Origin: Iris pallida | Taxonomy: Eukaryota; Streptophyta; Magnoliopsida; Asparagales; Iridaceae | Direction of reading: 5' to 3' | DNA: 64,000 nt | Assembly (NCBI GenBank): GCA_029216955.1 | Contig: JANAVB010006998.1 | Span: forward strand, 798,764 to 862,763 | Shown here: positions 46,200 through 57,139 of the stretch, one piece after another | How positions within the stretch are numbered: position 1 is the first letter of the stretch | Layout of the letters: every line of letters begins with the position of its first letter | The notes under the pieces: generated by a model | Seen by the model: the letters and a program-made list of their open reading frames with translations, nothing else | What the model was told of the DNA's origin: nothing | Databases searched by the model: none | Made by a program: the position numbers and the translations under genes

Positions 46200-47140
46200 G
46201 CAAACGAGTACAGCTCTTCTCCATTAAAGGAGAAAGGAGAGAGAGAAGGAGAGGTGGGGCGAAGAATCGAGAGGGAGTCGGAGAGATAGGCGGAGGCGGC
46301 GCGAGGGTTTCCAGCAGCGGTGACCGCGGCGGAGGGAGCGGGGAGCTCGGGGAGTCGATCGGGGCGGAGCGACGCGGAGGTGCTGGGAGGTCGCTCCGGC
46401 GAGGCGAGCGTGGAGAAAAAGGAGCGGTCGGAAAAGAGAGGCGGCGGGCTGGTCGCTTGCTCGGAGGAACAGCGCCGGTGGTGGCCGCGGCCAAGGGAGG
46501 TGGCGGAGCGAAGAGGGGAACGGGGGATGGCGCTGGCAGATGCGGCGGAACGCGGCGGGCGCGGAGGGTTTTGGGGGGTTTCGTCGGCCGGAGGAAGCGG
46601 AGAGAAGGGGAGACGGAGGACGGCGACTGGTCGGGGGAAGAGTGGGAACGGAGGTCGGTTGGCGACGCCGGTGGACGCACGCGGAGGTCGGTAAACCCCG
46701 ACGACAGATCGGAGCGGAGGTGGTTCAAGGATGGACGCCAAGGCGGAGGCTGTGGAGGGCTTGGCTGGGCTGTCGGAGAAGGCGGCGGTGGTCGCGTTGG
46801 GCGCGGCTGGATGCGCGGGAGGCTGGAGGGCTCGGTCGGGCATCAGCGACGCGGCGATGGTCGCCGGCGGCTTCGCGCGGAAGCACGGCGAGGTCGGCGG
46901 AGCTGGCCGCAGTCAGGTTAGGGTTTTCTTCTTTCTATGGGTTTTCTGCTGTTGGTGGAGGTGGGTTGGTGACGGGGTCCGACGGGTTGGTGTCGGAGGT
47001 AGTTGATGGCGGTGGCGGAGTGCCGGGACAGGACATGGCTGAGTCTGAACATGGTTTGGTCGGTTGGTGAACCCGGCGTTTGTCGAATTGGCTGGGAATG
47101 GCCGGGATGGAGATTGCGGTGGCATCGGGGGTCTGACGTG
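46200..47140 (-). other. GC-rich, purine/pyrimidine-skewed core of the solo LTR
   Basis: This ~940-bp block is far richer in G and C than its AT-rich surroundings and strongly strand-skewed (G-rich on plus, C-rich on minus). Open frames of about 220-260 codons run on both strands (46064-46843 minus, 46057-46728 minus, 46175-46921 plus) and are Pro/Ser/Arg- or Gly/Arg-rich without any domain. It lies downstream of the minus-strand LTR TATA box, so it would form the 5' leader of the transcript. I think it is noncoding, but a 259-codon minus-strand frame remains possible. Confidence 0.5.
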
Positions 47141-47416
47141 TAGATGGCGACTATGGGGAGGAGGTTGTGGCTAGGTTAGGATTAGGGATAGTTGTAATTG
47201 GTGTCGTCGTGTCCGGGTGTCGGACAAGACAAGGGGCATTGGGATTAGGGTTAGAGAATTTGGGTTGTTGTGTCGGAGTTGTCGACACAAAGAACTAAAT
47301 AATGTATTTGTAAAGATGGAATAAGAGTTGGACGGGAAACACGGACACGATGCACGCACGTTAAATATTTGTGGAATAAATTGTTGTGGATGAATAATGA
47401 ATTGGAGGAGTACCTG

Positions 47417-47428
47417 CCTATTTATAGG
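47417..47428 (-). promoter_or_regulatory. TATA box of the 4.09 kb solo LTR
   Basis: The minus strand reads CCTATAAATAGG, 730 bp from the LTR start. It agrees with the orientation deduced from the LTR ends. Confidence 0.65.
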
Positions 47429-48165
47429 ATGTAGAAATTCCCAATTAGATAAGAACTAGGAATAGTTTAAACCCAAAAATAGATAATTCGTAATTTAATT
47501 TAAATCAATTTAAATCCAATATCCAAATACAAATCCAATTTAAATCTAATTAAATTTTTAGCTCAAAATCAAATGGGATAAATCAAATTTCAAATATTTA
47601 ACTATTTAAGTAAAACCAAAAATCAAATCAAGATTTAAATGGCCACAATAACTTCCAAATATATTTTTCAAAATATCAATAATAATAATTTCGAAAATAA
47701 TAAATATTTTTAAATATCTTTTTGAATAATAAAATATTAATATGAATAAATCTCAAAAATTACATTTTTATTTAAAATAGACTAATAAATAATTACGAAA
47801 TATATGTATGCACGAATAATGCATACATGATTATGCTTTTCCTAGTATACAATAAAATATTATTTATTATTAATAATTATGAGAAATGAAAGACTTTATA
47901 AATAAAATAACAAACTTTGGAAATTTTGGAACGATAACAAAATAATTATTATGTATATTATTTTGAAACTATAAAAATAGAAAAATAATATTTTCAAAAA
48001 TATGTACGCTCGCGCATAATCGCACTCGTCGAGCAATTTCGAAAAAAAATAAAATTTCGTGCGCGACGTATAATACGACTCTGCGACGTTCAATACAAAA
48101 TTTTTAAATCAGTACCAAATTTTAATATAAAAAAATAGTAGAAAATTTAGGGGTTTTACAATTGT

Positions 48166-48852
48166 CAAAGCAGTCGCAGATGAGATCCTAGTGACATCTA
48201 CATCTCAATCCACGTAGGGTAATTAGATGAAGAGCGAACCAAATGCATCATGGTTGATCAGACCGTAATACAATGATTCTGATTAGACAATATGTTAGCG
48301 GACGCCTCCAATAAACATATGTCTTGAATCAAGCTCGATAAAAGAGTAAGCTTGCAAAAACTAGGCTGTAATACCAGTGTTGGTCAAGATAGTCAAAATA
48401 CAAGCATGCAAGATTTTTGGAAGGAGGAATAAGTAATTCGAGTTTTGAGAAAATCAAATCCTTACCTAGTGTTCTTGCCTATACAGTCATCCTACAATCT
48501 CTTATCCTTAAGGCCTTGGTCGACTAATGGGTTATGGAACTCTAAATTTTATATTCTCGGTAAACCTATTAATGTCAGTCAATTTCCCTGTCAATAGATC
48601 ACAAGAACCACATAACACTAGGTTGGGAGACATGCTACGCAACTTACAGAACTTCCACTAGTTTTGGCCTTAGGTCTTATGGTACACACAGGGCATTTCT
48701 ATTCTCTATAGTATCCTAAACTGGTAATCACGTCTGAAATCATTTCACCGGGAATTATGTCTTGCCTGTATACTCTGGCTGTGACAACCTTTGGTTCCGT
48801 GATTCAGGTGTGATAAGATATCAGGTGCTCTAACTTACAGAACTTCCACTAG
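48166..48852. other. Sequence between the solo LTR and R2, unrecognised
   Basis: A continuation of the interrupted host sequence, with the short repeat ACTTACAGAACTTCCACTAG (48643 and 48832) repeated about 190 bp apart. I see no gene. It is probably Tat2 3' UTR. Confidence 0.4.
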
Positions 48853-49505
48853 TTCTAGCCATTTCGTAACTACGAATCATCGATGACTTCTACCCACCTT
48901 TGATCACACTACCCACCTCAAACACGTGACGTCCTAACATTGTAACCCTCCAGCTAATTGCAAAAAGTTATTACCGACAGATATCTATAGCATAAGGCAT
49001 CTACAACCCTCTCATAGCTATCAGGCAACCCTAAAATCAACAAGCACAAATTTATACAAGTAGCTAAGAAATATCGATAAATTCTAATAGGTATGATCAT
49101 TTATCGCTCTCAAATAGGAAGATAAGGAGGAGTAATCGAGAGCAATCATGAAGTTTCAGAGCGGTGGAGAGTATCCAATAATGCAAATAGGAAGAAAGTT
49201 TATGAATCATTAACTTATTTGCTAGATTGGGCTACTCTAGTCTAGTTACTTGCCAATTCGAAAAAAAACCCTTCGTTTCTTAGAGGATCTTGCAATCCAT
49301 GCAATACTGAAATTCCTTTCTCAAAATTCTATCTGAACAAGATTTTCTAATAGAACGGAACTTGAGAAATCAAGATTGTGATCTTTTCTGTGGTTACTTA
49401 AACACACGAGCAAGGGATCTGAATACAATACAAGATCGAATCGCGACTTTCCGGTAGATGGAATAAAGGTTACGAATGACTTCACATTCTAAGAGGTGGA
49501 GACTT
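48853..49505 (+). repeat. Direct repeat R2 (653 bp)
   Basis: Partner of 42374-43028. Differences are scattered single bases and one small indel. After R2 the sequence includes TTCACATTACCTCTGAA, reminiscent of the AGAGGTAATGAG repeats of the Tat1 3' UTR. Confidence 0.8.
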
Positions 49506-49951
49506 TCCAGTCGGCTCAAGGATAATCAACAGATATATGAGTTCACATTCACATTACCTCTGAATTCTATTATCTACATCAACGACTTATCACATCACCT
49601 CTAAAAATTCTTTTGTCTGACCCATCATTGACAAATATTGTTTTAAAAAATAATAATAATAACATCACAACAAATGAGCAAACAGAAGGGTTCTTCATTT
49701 TTTTCTCCATAAAAAGGAGTAAAGGACTTCATTTGCGAAGAAGAAGAAGATAGGAGCTCAAGAGAATAAAGTTTTTGAGAAAACTTTTCTATCTCTCTCC
49801 TCACAGCTATTTATAGCTGAAGTACAGCATAACAGTCGTGCTAATCACGCCAAAAGCTTGGGGTCAGTTACAACTCTAACATGCGCCAGTCACACAGAAA
49901 TGCTTCTTATTCAAAGTATTCCAAAATTTGAAGTTTGTTAAATTTGAAAAC
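49506..49951. other. Tat2 block before the polypurine tract, with a minus-strand TATA
   Basis: AGCTATTTATAGCT at 49805-49818 reads as a TATA box (GCTATAAATAGCT) on the minus strand and is followed there by a GA-rich leader. This mirrors the antisense promoter of Tat1 in position. Only a 29-codon frame (MKSFTPFYGEKNEEP...) follows the TATA, so the antisense gene itself is not preserved. Confidence 0.4.
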
Positions 49952-49965
49952 TTTGAAGGGGATCT
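49952..49965 (+). promoter_or_regulatory. Polypurine tract of Tat2
   Basis: TTTGAAGGGGATCT lies directly before the LTR start TGTAGAAGC. It is nearly identical to Tat1 (4899-4912). Confidence 0.75.
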
Positions 49966-50768
49966 TGTAGAAGCTCAAAAAGTATAAACATCACCATGCG
50001 CTACTCATAAATAGCTCCAAGAACCAAATCATCAAATGGCGCTAGTCATCAGATGGTGCATGGAATCAATTGGCACTGGACCTAAGTGGCGCTAACCGCC
50101 ACGTGGCAAGCTTCCTCGAGAAACCGAAACAGTTGTCATTATGACTGACAGCACGTCAGTCGAGGAAAAACCGTTCGAATCCCAAGCGCACGGCGCTCAA
50201 GAAGATTGTGTCAGATTTGTCATAATGACTGACAGCTGCCTTACACCATTTGCATTTGGCACGAGATAATCAATATCATTATATTAAGCAGAGTGCATTA
50301 AACAACAAATAGCATGTGGCACCATTCAACAGTTGGCGCCATCTGATCAAATCATCCAGAAGCAGTTAGATGACGTGGCGCACAGGCCACTAATCTCGAA
50401 GAACATGCACACGATAATGTCTACGACCAAGCGCATCTCTCTCAAAGAATGCCACACGTCATATGCAGTTAAGTTAACCGTTCGCACAACTGGGTGAATG
50501 GCGCACCAATCAGGATAACTACTTAACAGTTATCTCTAGACTCTATAAATAGAGTTCCAAATCACTTCACAAGGATCACTGATGATCATAATCTCCTGAG
50601 CACTTGCTACAGCACTCACCAAAGGCTTTCTTCTTCGACATCGCATCGTCCAAGGGATAAAATGATCGTCTTCTGATCAAATTCCTATGGTTGTACTTCC
50701 CCCAAAATCAAATCATACTATTGTACTTTTCTTAGTTTGTAATCAAATATTTTTTGTTTTTGCAAACA
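49966..50768 (+). repeat. Tat2 3' LTR
   Basis: It starts TGTAGAAGCTC after the polypurine tract and ends TTTTTGCAAACA at 50768. Tat1 ends similarly (GGCAAACA). A TATA box CTATAAATAG is at 50543-50552, 225 bp from the end. The 803-bp length is comparable with Tat1. The next base starts the SIRE-like LTR remnant. Confidence 0.8.
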
Positions 50769-51790
50769 TGAGGAAGGGTGAATAGTGTGTGTAGAAAAAT
50801 ATTAGCAGTTAAAAAATATTAAGCAATACTATATCACTATCATGTCGCAGTGGCTACGTCAAAAATAGATATAAGCAGTAAATAAGAGGGACAGAGAGCA
50901 AACACAAACACAACGATGTATCCTAATTTCCCTCTTATGAGGACTAGTCCGGGCCGGAGGACTCTTGCTCCGAATTTGAAATCTACTATTGAAAACACAA
51001 GCGATAATCGAGCGCTTGTCGCTGTTACAACACTGAGCTTTAAATCTGAAGTGCTCGACCGACTTCAATTGTGAAGTGTGAACTTCTGGATCAAGTCTCT
51101 GATTTACAACTCTCTGAATCTTCTAGACTGTACCGTACTGGCAAGTAGACTAGAGATTGTAAAACAGGCTTAGGATTTGAATTTGAAGGCTTTGAATAGC
51201 TTAGAAAGCTTAAGAGAAGAGAAGATAAAAAGTGAGTGAGTGATTAGAATAAAAAGCTCTTCTCTATCTATAGGATTGTTGAAAATCGAGTTTTGGCCGA
51301 ATTCGAATGCCAAACATTCAAAAATTTGATCGTTGCAGCCGGGTCTGCAGGAAGAATAGGTTTATAAGGTTTACCAAATCAGGTACCTAAGTTCGGGCCA
51401 AACTCTGGTCTTCTATTTAGGTCAGAATCCAGGTCAAAAAATGGTTTTGTGCTTTGTGGAACTGTTAGGCTTTTGGGACTATTTTTCAAATACAATTTTT
51501 TTGGGTTTGTTTAAAAACAATGGATAGCTTGAAAAACAAGTTGGGTAGTTCAAAAAAATGTTTTTGGATCAAGCCTATTTGCCAGTACGATATGGTTTAC
51601 ATTGTTTTCTAGACTCAATAAAATAGTAAAAAAAATATTTGAGAAGGAAAATAAAGACAGACGCGACAACTGTGCAAATCTCGAATGGTAGTTGTACTTG
51701 GTTGTCGTAGCCCTTTGTGAGTAGCCCTTATATCGAGTTCGAGTTTAGACGATTATTAAAATCGGTTCGACCATGACCAATGGGCCAACA
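50769..51790 (-). repeat. SIRE-like element 3' LTR, split by Tat2
   Basis: It begins TGAGGAAGGGTGAATAG, which aligns with position 59013 of the other LTR. The first 31 bp are missing because Tat2 sits there. It ends GGGCCAACA at 51790. Confidence 0.85.
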
Positions 51791-51806
51791 ATCTCCTCCA
51801 TTTTGA
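51791..51806 (-). promoter_or_regulatory. SIRE-like polypurine tract
   Basis: The minus strand reads TCAAAATGGAGGAGAT before the LTR start TGTTGGCCC. Confidence 0.75.
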
Positions 51807-52294
51807 TAATTGATAAACCTTGACTGATATAACATCTTGTTCAAAAGAATTTCCTTAAAGTCTTAAAAGTTGTAGTTGTACCCTCTTCTTTTGACAAGTG
51901 TTGTATTTTCTCCCCCGTCGTCATTTACCAAAATGCTCCCCCGCAATTTATGCATACGAAAAGACAAACGTGAAGAAAAAAGATAATAACAATGAAATAG
52001 ATATGTCACAGAGCATTTAAATGTAAGAAGCTGTATTGAAGCTAAACTATAAAATATGTGATATGTGTATATTGCCAAAAAAGAGATAAATAAATAACTA
52101 CTAGCTTTCTTAAAGAGAATAACCACTTAGTACTGATGAAACTGAAAGAGTTTTAATCCATAAAAGCAACTAGAAAAATGCATAAACTGATACTACTTGT
52201 TCTCAGAATGTAACACATTTCTAAGACATGATGAAAATATAGAAAATCTACTAAATATAATATCTAAGCTAAAGACAATGACATCTAGATATTA
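51807..52294 (-). other. SIRE-like element 3' untranslated region
   Basis: AT-rich with no conserved frame, lying between the extra ORF stop and the polypurine tract. Confidence 0.5.
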
Positions 52295-53591
52295 TCAATC
52301 CTTGCCTACATCCTGATCAACTACATCATCATCACCACCAGAAGTGTGAGCAGGGCCACCAGAAGATCTGAACCAATCATACGTGTCTACGAGATTGAAG
52401 TACTGGCGTACTTTCTGATCCTCAACACGATAGCCAGAAAAGGTAGGATCTCTGAAAAGGAAGCCAGGGCCACCAGGCTGATTGGACTGAGCAAAGCGGA
52501 GATCAGCTAGTGCCTTAGAGATCGCCTGAGTGCGAATGATATCACGGTACTCATAATCTCTCAACCGTTCAGTCTAGCGTCTAATGCACTAACTCGATCA
52601 AGAGTAGCTTGATGCTAAGCCTGAGTCAGCTGTATGTGATCTCTCATCTTATAGTGGAGACCCTAAATAGTCGGTAGATAATTAGTAGATGGAGCAGCAG
52701 TATTCGGAGTGGTAGGTGCTAGAGCAGGAGGTGGAGCACCAGGAGAAACATGAGGTGGAGTAGCAGTAATCTCAGAATACCTAGCTACACTAAGATGTGT
52801 AGGTTCAGCAAGGACGTTGCACTCATCTAGGTCAATATCAAAGTGCCGAAAGATGAGTGGCAAGTACATCACGTAAACAAGATTTCTCTTGTTCATGCGA
52901 GCACGTACCTTCATCTCGATCATAGTCTTTGGGTATAAAAAGGTATCCCAAAGTGAATATGGTAGATGGCAGACAACTCAAGTGCAGTGATATCATCAGT
53001 GGAAGTTTGCTTTAGAAGAATAGCAGAGAAAATGATCCTATGGAGGCTATAGAAATACAAACTCAAGTGTTTGGCCTTAAGTTTGTCGACAGGACAAGGT
53101 CCGGGATGACAAATAGAAGCTTTGAACGTGATCAAAGACATGTCGGGAGCAAAGACAAATTTAGAGAGGTCGATTAGCGCTTCTCCTTCATTGGATACAC
53201 GAAGGATTGCCTCTGAATCGTCTGTATCAAACTTAATATCAATTCCTCCAACACAGGAAGAAATAACACCAGAGTCATAAGTCAAATTGTAGTAAAACAA
53301 CCTAATAGCATTGAGATAGATAGGAAATGAAGTTGCTACTAAGTCATTGAGTTGTAATAATTGAAAAGCATTGAGATGGTCCGAAAAAATATTGAAATTT
53401 ATCGGAGCGCCAGCACAGATGGTACGGTCATAAAAATCACTAAACCATTCTATGGATTGGTCTAACGTTGCGAATGAGAACCCGTAAAATGATCCGTCGT
53501 TTGGTTGGACCGGAGAGAAAATATAGGGTTGTTGAGAGGATGATGATCCTTCATCATTCTTCTTTCTCTTTCTAAAGAACTTAGAAGCCAT
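52295..53591 (-). pseudogene. Extra ORF after pol in the SIRE-like element (plant-transposon-like domain)
   Basis: The best start is the ATG at 53589-53591 (MASKFFRKRKKNDEGSSSS), with a basic N-terminus, although the open frame extends to 53702. The frame to 52920 has a globular region with YLNAIRLFYYNLTYDSGVIS, CVGGIDIKFD and ILRVSNEGE. A frameshift leads to 52923-52663 with NLVYVMYLPLIFRHFDIDLD and a Pro-rich tail. A last piece at 52564-52295 ends in an Asp-rich tail. The pattern (R-L-F-Y, D-G-V-I-S, G-V-D-I, P-x-E-G-E, H-F-x-I-D-L) resembles what databases call putative plant transposon protein, often found with copia and gypsy elements. SIRE elements are said to carry an envelope-like ORF here, but I see no signal peptide or membrane segment after the chosen start. 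Function is unknown. Confidence 0.6.
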
Positions 53592-54079
53592 TGCAAAGTT
53601 TTGGTGGGTTCGGAGCTGCTGTACGTGGAGTAGAAAAAGAAGATAAAGAAGGGTGATAAATAGGAGAAGTGGGGCCCACTGGGTCGGTTGTAACTTAGCC
53701 ACCCGAGTTCGGGACGAACTCGTCCAAAACTCTATTGAACTCTGTTTGGGCTATTTTGCACTAAAAAAATAATATCCACTTATCCAATTTATCAAGTCCT
53801 TTCAACTGTTTAATTCAAAAAATTATTAATTTTACATCTCAATTAATATAATTAAAATTATTGAACAAATTAATTCTGATACACATTGATTGTCTAAAAT
53901 TAGCTGTAGGGATACTGTCCCAGCTAGCGGAGATCCACATGGGATGCTTAAGTTCCATTTTGCTTAAGCTTTTGTTGCCTTCGTGACTGAAAGATCCATT
54001 GTAAGCTTGTCTCTAAAACAATTGCTATATATTAGAATTAATTCAATAAATTAATTCAATAAATTTTATTTATATCTAA

Positions 54080-55500
54080 AATTCCTAATTCTCGACGTAA
54101 ATAGTTGAATCTATCTTCTGTCAAAGGTTTAGTAAAGATATCAGTTAGTTGATGTTCTGTGTCATCATATTCTAAATTAATGTCTCTATTTTGTTAATGA
54201 TCTCTAAAAAAATGATATTGTATCTCAATATACTTGGTGCGTATGTGACATATATGATTCTTAGTCAAATTGATCATACCATTGTTGTCACAAAATATAG
54301 GAATATGTGAATAATACAAATTATAGTTTTCTAGGGATTGCTTCATCCAAAAAAATTTCCACAATAACGTCCTGCGGCGATATACTCGACCTCAGTAGTT
54401 GATAATGCAACAAAATTTTATTTTTTGCTAAACCAAAAGACTAAAGCTTTGCCTAGGAATTGACACGTTTCGCTTGTACTTTTTCTATCTACTTTGCATC
54501 CAGCAAAATCAGTATCTGAATAACCGGTTAGGTCAACAGACGTAGTTTTGGGATACCATAGACCGACAAAAGAAGTGCTCTTAAGGTATTAGAAGATATG
54601 CTTAACAGCACGCAAGTGTGATTCCTTAGAGTTAGCTTGGAATCGTGCACATAAGCAAATACTAAACATTATATTGGGATGACTAGCAGTTAGATATAGT
54701 AAACTATCGATCATACCTCAATACTTACGTATGTCAACTGATTTGTCTTGTTCATCTATGTCAAGCTTAGTTGAAGTTGCCATCGGAGTTCCAAGTGGTG
54801 TGGCTGACTCCATATTGAACTTCTTTAGCATATCCTTTGTGTATTTGACTTGATTAATGAACGTCCCATTTGTGGCTTGCTTGATTTGCAGTTCAAGGAA
54901 GAACTTCAACTCTTCAATCATGCTCATCTTAAACTCACTTTGCATACACTTAAAAAAATCTTGACAAAGAAATTCATCAGTAAAACCGAAAATAATGCCA
55001 TCGACATAAATTTGTACTAATAAAAGATTATTGTTCAAAGATTTTATAAAAAGTGTTGTATCTCTCTTGCCTTTTGAAAAACACTTTTCAAGTAGAAAAG
55101 AGCTTAGACGGTCATACCAAACACGAGGGGCTTGTTTCAGTCTGTATAAGGCTTTCTTCAACTTGAAAACATATTTAGAATTTATGAAATCAGTAAAACC
55201 AGGCGGTTGAGCAACATAAACTTCTTCTTTTATAAAACCATTTAAGAAAGCACTTTTAACATCTATTTGAAATAATTTAAAATCATGAAAATATGCAAAA
55301 GCACATAACATGTAAATGGATTCTAAATGCACAACTAGGGCATACATCTCATCGTAGTCGATACCTTCCTCTTGGTTGTATCCTTGAGCTACGAGTTGAG
55401 CCTTGTTACATGTGACTAAACCATTCTTGTTAAGCTTATTTAGAAATACCCAACGGGTGCCAATTACCGGATGATTAATAGGCTTGGAACAAGTTCCCAA
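54080..55500 (-). pseudogene. SIRE-like RT and RNase H
   Basis: The RT frame 55500-54718 shows VIGTRWVFLNKL, GIDYDEMYALVV, QIDVKSAFLNGFIKEEVYVAQPPGF, KALYRLKQAPRVWYDRL and the catalytic box LVQIYVDGIIFG, where the second Asp of YVDD has become Gly. After a stop the RNase H region continues in fragments to about 54080, with LTGYSDTDFAGCKVDRKST and LSTTEVEYIAA, and several stops. The order RT then RNase H is normal. The changed YVDD and the stops make the enzyme inactive. Confidence 0.85.
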
Positions 55501-55898
55501 ACTTGATTCCGTTTAAATTGGTTCCATTACTCTTGCATAGCATCTAACCAATAAATATCATTACAAGCTTCTTCTATGTTCTTAGGCTCTGAAATAAATG
55601 CTACACTAGAAACTATATCTCTAGTTGAGAAACGAGTACTTACACCTTTTGTGATCTCACCTATTACCAAGTCCTTAGGGGTGGTCAGCCATGAATTTCA
55701 TTCTCTTTGGCAGACTCTCCAAGTAGCTGGTTTCGGACTCCGCTTTAGTAGGTGCTTTGCTTGGTGTACCGTGGTCTTCATCATCAATATCGTTATCTAT
55801 TTGACTGTTTATCTCATCGAAGGTGACGTTGATTGATGCTTTAAATGACATAGATTTCTTGTTAAAGACTCGGTAACCCTTACTTTTGGCCGTATAAC

Positions 55899-57030
55899 CT
55901 AAAAAATACCTTCATCGGCTTTTGAGTCAAATTTGTCCAAATTATCTTTTGTATTCAAAGTAAAACATTTACAACCAAAAATCTTAAAATAAGATACAGA
56001 GGGGGTCCTACTAAAACATAGTTCATAGGGAGTCTTTTTTGATTTAGGTCGAATCAGAACCCTCTTCAGAACACTGCATTCTGTATTGACAGCTTCAGTC
56101 CAAAAATATTTAGGCAGGCCAAACTGGTATAACATAACTCTAGCCATTTTGCGAAGAGTTTTGTTCTTACGTTCCACAAGGTCCTTTTTTGCGGAGTTCT
56201 AGGGCAAAAAAATTCATACAAATATCCGTGTGTATCACAAGATTACACAAAGTCAACATTCTCAATTTCGTCACCATGATCAATTCGGATGCGAGTAATC
56301 ATAAAACCTTTTTATTTTGTACTTTTTTACAAAATGTGATAAATTCTGAGAGTACATCATTCTTATGAGCAAGAAAATATACCCACGTGTATATGGAGTA
56401 ATCATCTACAATTACAAAGGCATATAGATTACCATTTAGACTAGCAACTCTGCTGGGTCCAAATAGATCAATATGTAACAATTGTAGAGGTCGAGTAGTA
56501 CTTACAGCGTTGATCGACTTAAAAGTTGATTTAATAGCTTTATTCTTTTCATAATCTCTACATACCATGTCTTTCTTGAAAAAGATCTCTGGTAAGCCTC
56601 GTACCAATTTTTGTGTGGATAATATCATAATTGTGTCCATGTTTTCATGACCTAGCCTCATGTGCCATAGTTGACTCTCGCCATTTTTGGCGTATAGGCA
56701 TCTACCTACAATGTTAATATTTTCTAAAAGATAGAAAATGTAAATATTATTTTTCCAAAAACCTTTAAAAATAGTACAACCAGTTGAGCTATCAACTACA
56801 GTACATTTATCTTTAACAAAATTAATACCATAACCATGATCAGCTAAATGGCTTATGCTGAGTAGATTATGCTTTAATTCTATTACAAGACATACATCTT
56901 TAATAATGGGATAGGGAGCCTTACCAGTTTTACCAATACCTATAATGTACCATTTGAAGTTGTTTTCGAATAAAACATATCCTTTTTTCTTCTTCGACAG
57001 TATTGCAAACAAAGATGCATCGTCGGTCAT
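55899..57030 (-). pseudogene. SIRE-like protease end and integrase
   Basis: The frame from 57030 to 56299 begins in the protease/GAG-pre region (VCLVIELKHNLLSISHLADHG), then the zinc domain with WHMRLGHENMDTI, and the integrase core with LLHIDLFGPSR and FVIVDDYSIYTWVYF, so both Asp residues are present. The second piece, 56177-55899, starts at VERKNKTLRKMARVM, carrying the catalytic Glu, and continues with CFSRTPSVSYFKIFGCKCF. Between them a frameshift and stop occur near 56180-56300. Confidence 0.8.
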
Positions 57031-57139
57031 GTGTCATGAGCAACTGCTGTCGAGGATCCATTTGCTTCTAGAATGGGTTGAATGTTCCACCTATAAAATA
57101 ATTTGTAGATGAAACTCTTGGTACCCCTTTCTTATAGGG

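Larger units (their letters stand above)
44073..48160 (-). mobile_element. 4.09 kb solo LTR of a long-LTR gypsy element, TSD ATTGT
   Basis: The plus strand starts TGTAACACCCC at 44073 and ends GGGGTTTTACA at 48160, with ATTGT on both sides (44068-44072 and 48161-48165). On the minus strand it begins TGTAAAACCCC, has a TATA box at 47417-47428, and ends GGGGTGTTACA. The element has no RT, integrase or gag domain, so it is a solo LTR. Its 3' part matches the LTR at the window start, and its 5' part matches 60042-60983. Confidence 0.88.
24018..50768 (+). mobile_element. Tat2: Tat/Ogre-type Ty3/gypsy retrotransposon, 5'-truncated, heavily nested
   Basis: Plus-strand gag C-terminus, protease, RT, RNase H, second RNase H and integrase appear in the expected order from 24018 to 39745, then 3' UTR, polypurine tract and a 3' LTR at 49966-50768. 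The coding order is continuous once the insertions at 27986-30705 and 31097-38860 are set aside. Both insertions have clean 5-bp duplications. Further insertions lie in its 3' UTR. The 5' LTR, leader and N-terminal gag are absent. It shares the same polypurine-LTR junction and polyprotein motifs with Tat1 but is a different, older-looking copy with many stops. Confidence 0.85.

Noticed and set aside
46057..47070. Overlapping frames of 124-259 codons on both strands in the solo LTR
   Set aside because: GC-rich, strand-skewed sequence keeps frames open in several phases at once, with no recognisable motif. It is kept only as a finding, not as a gene.
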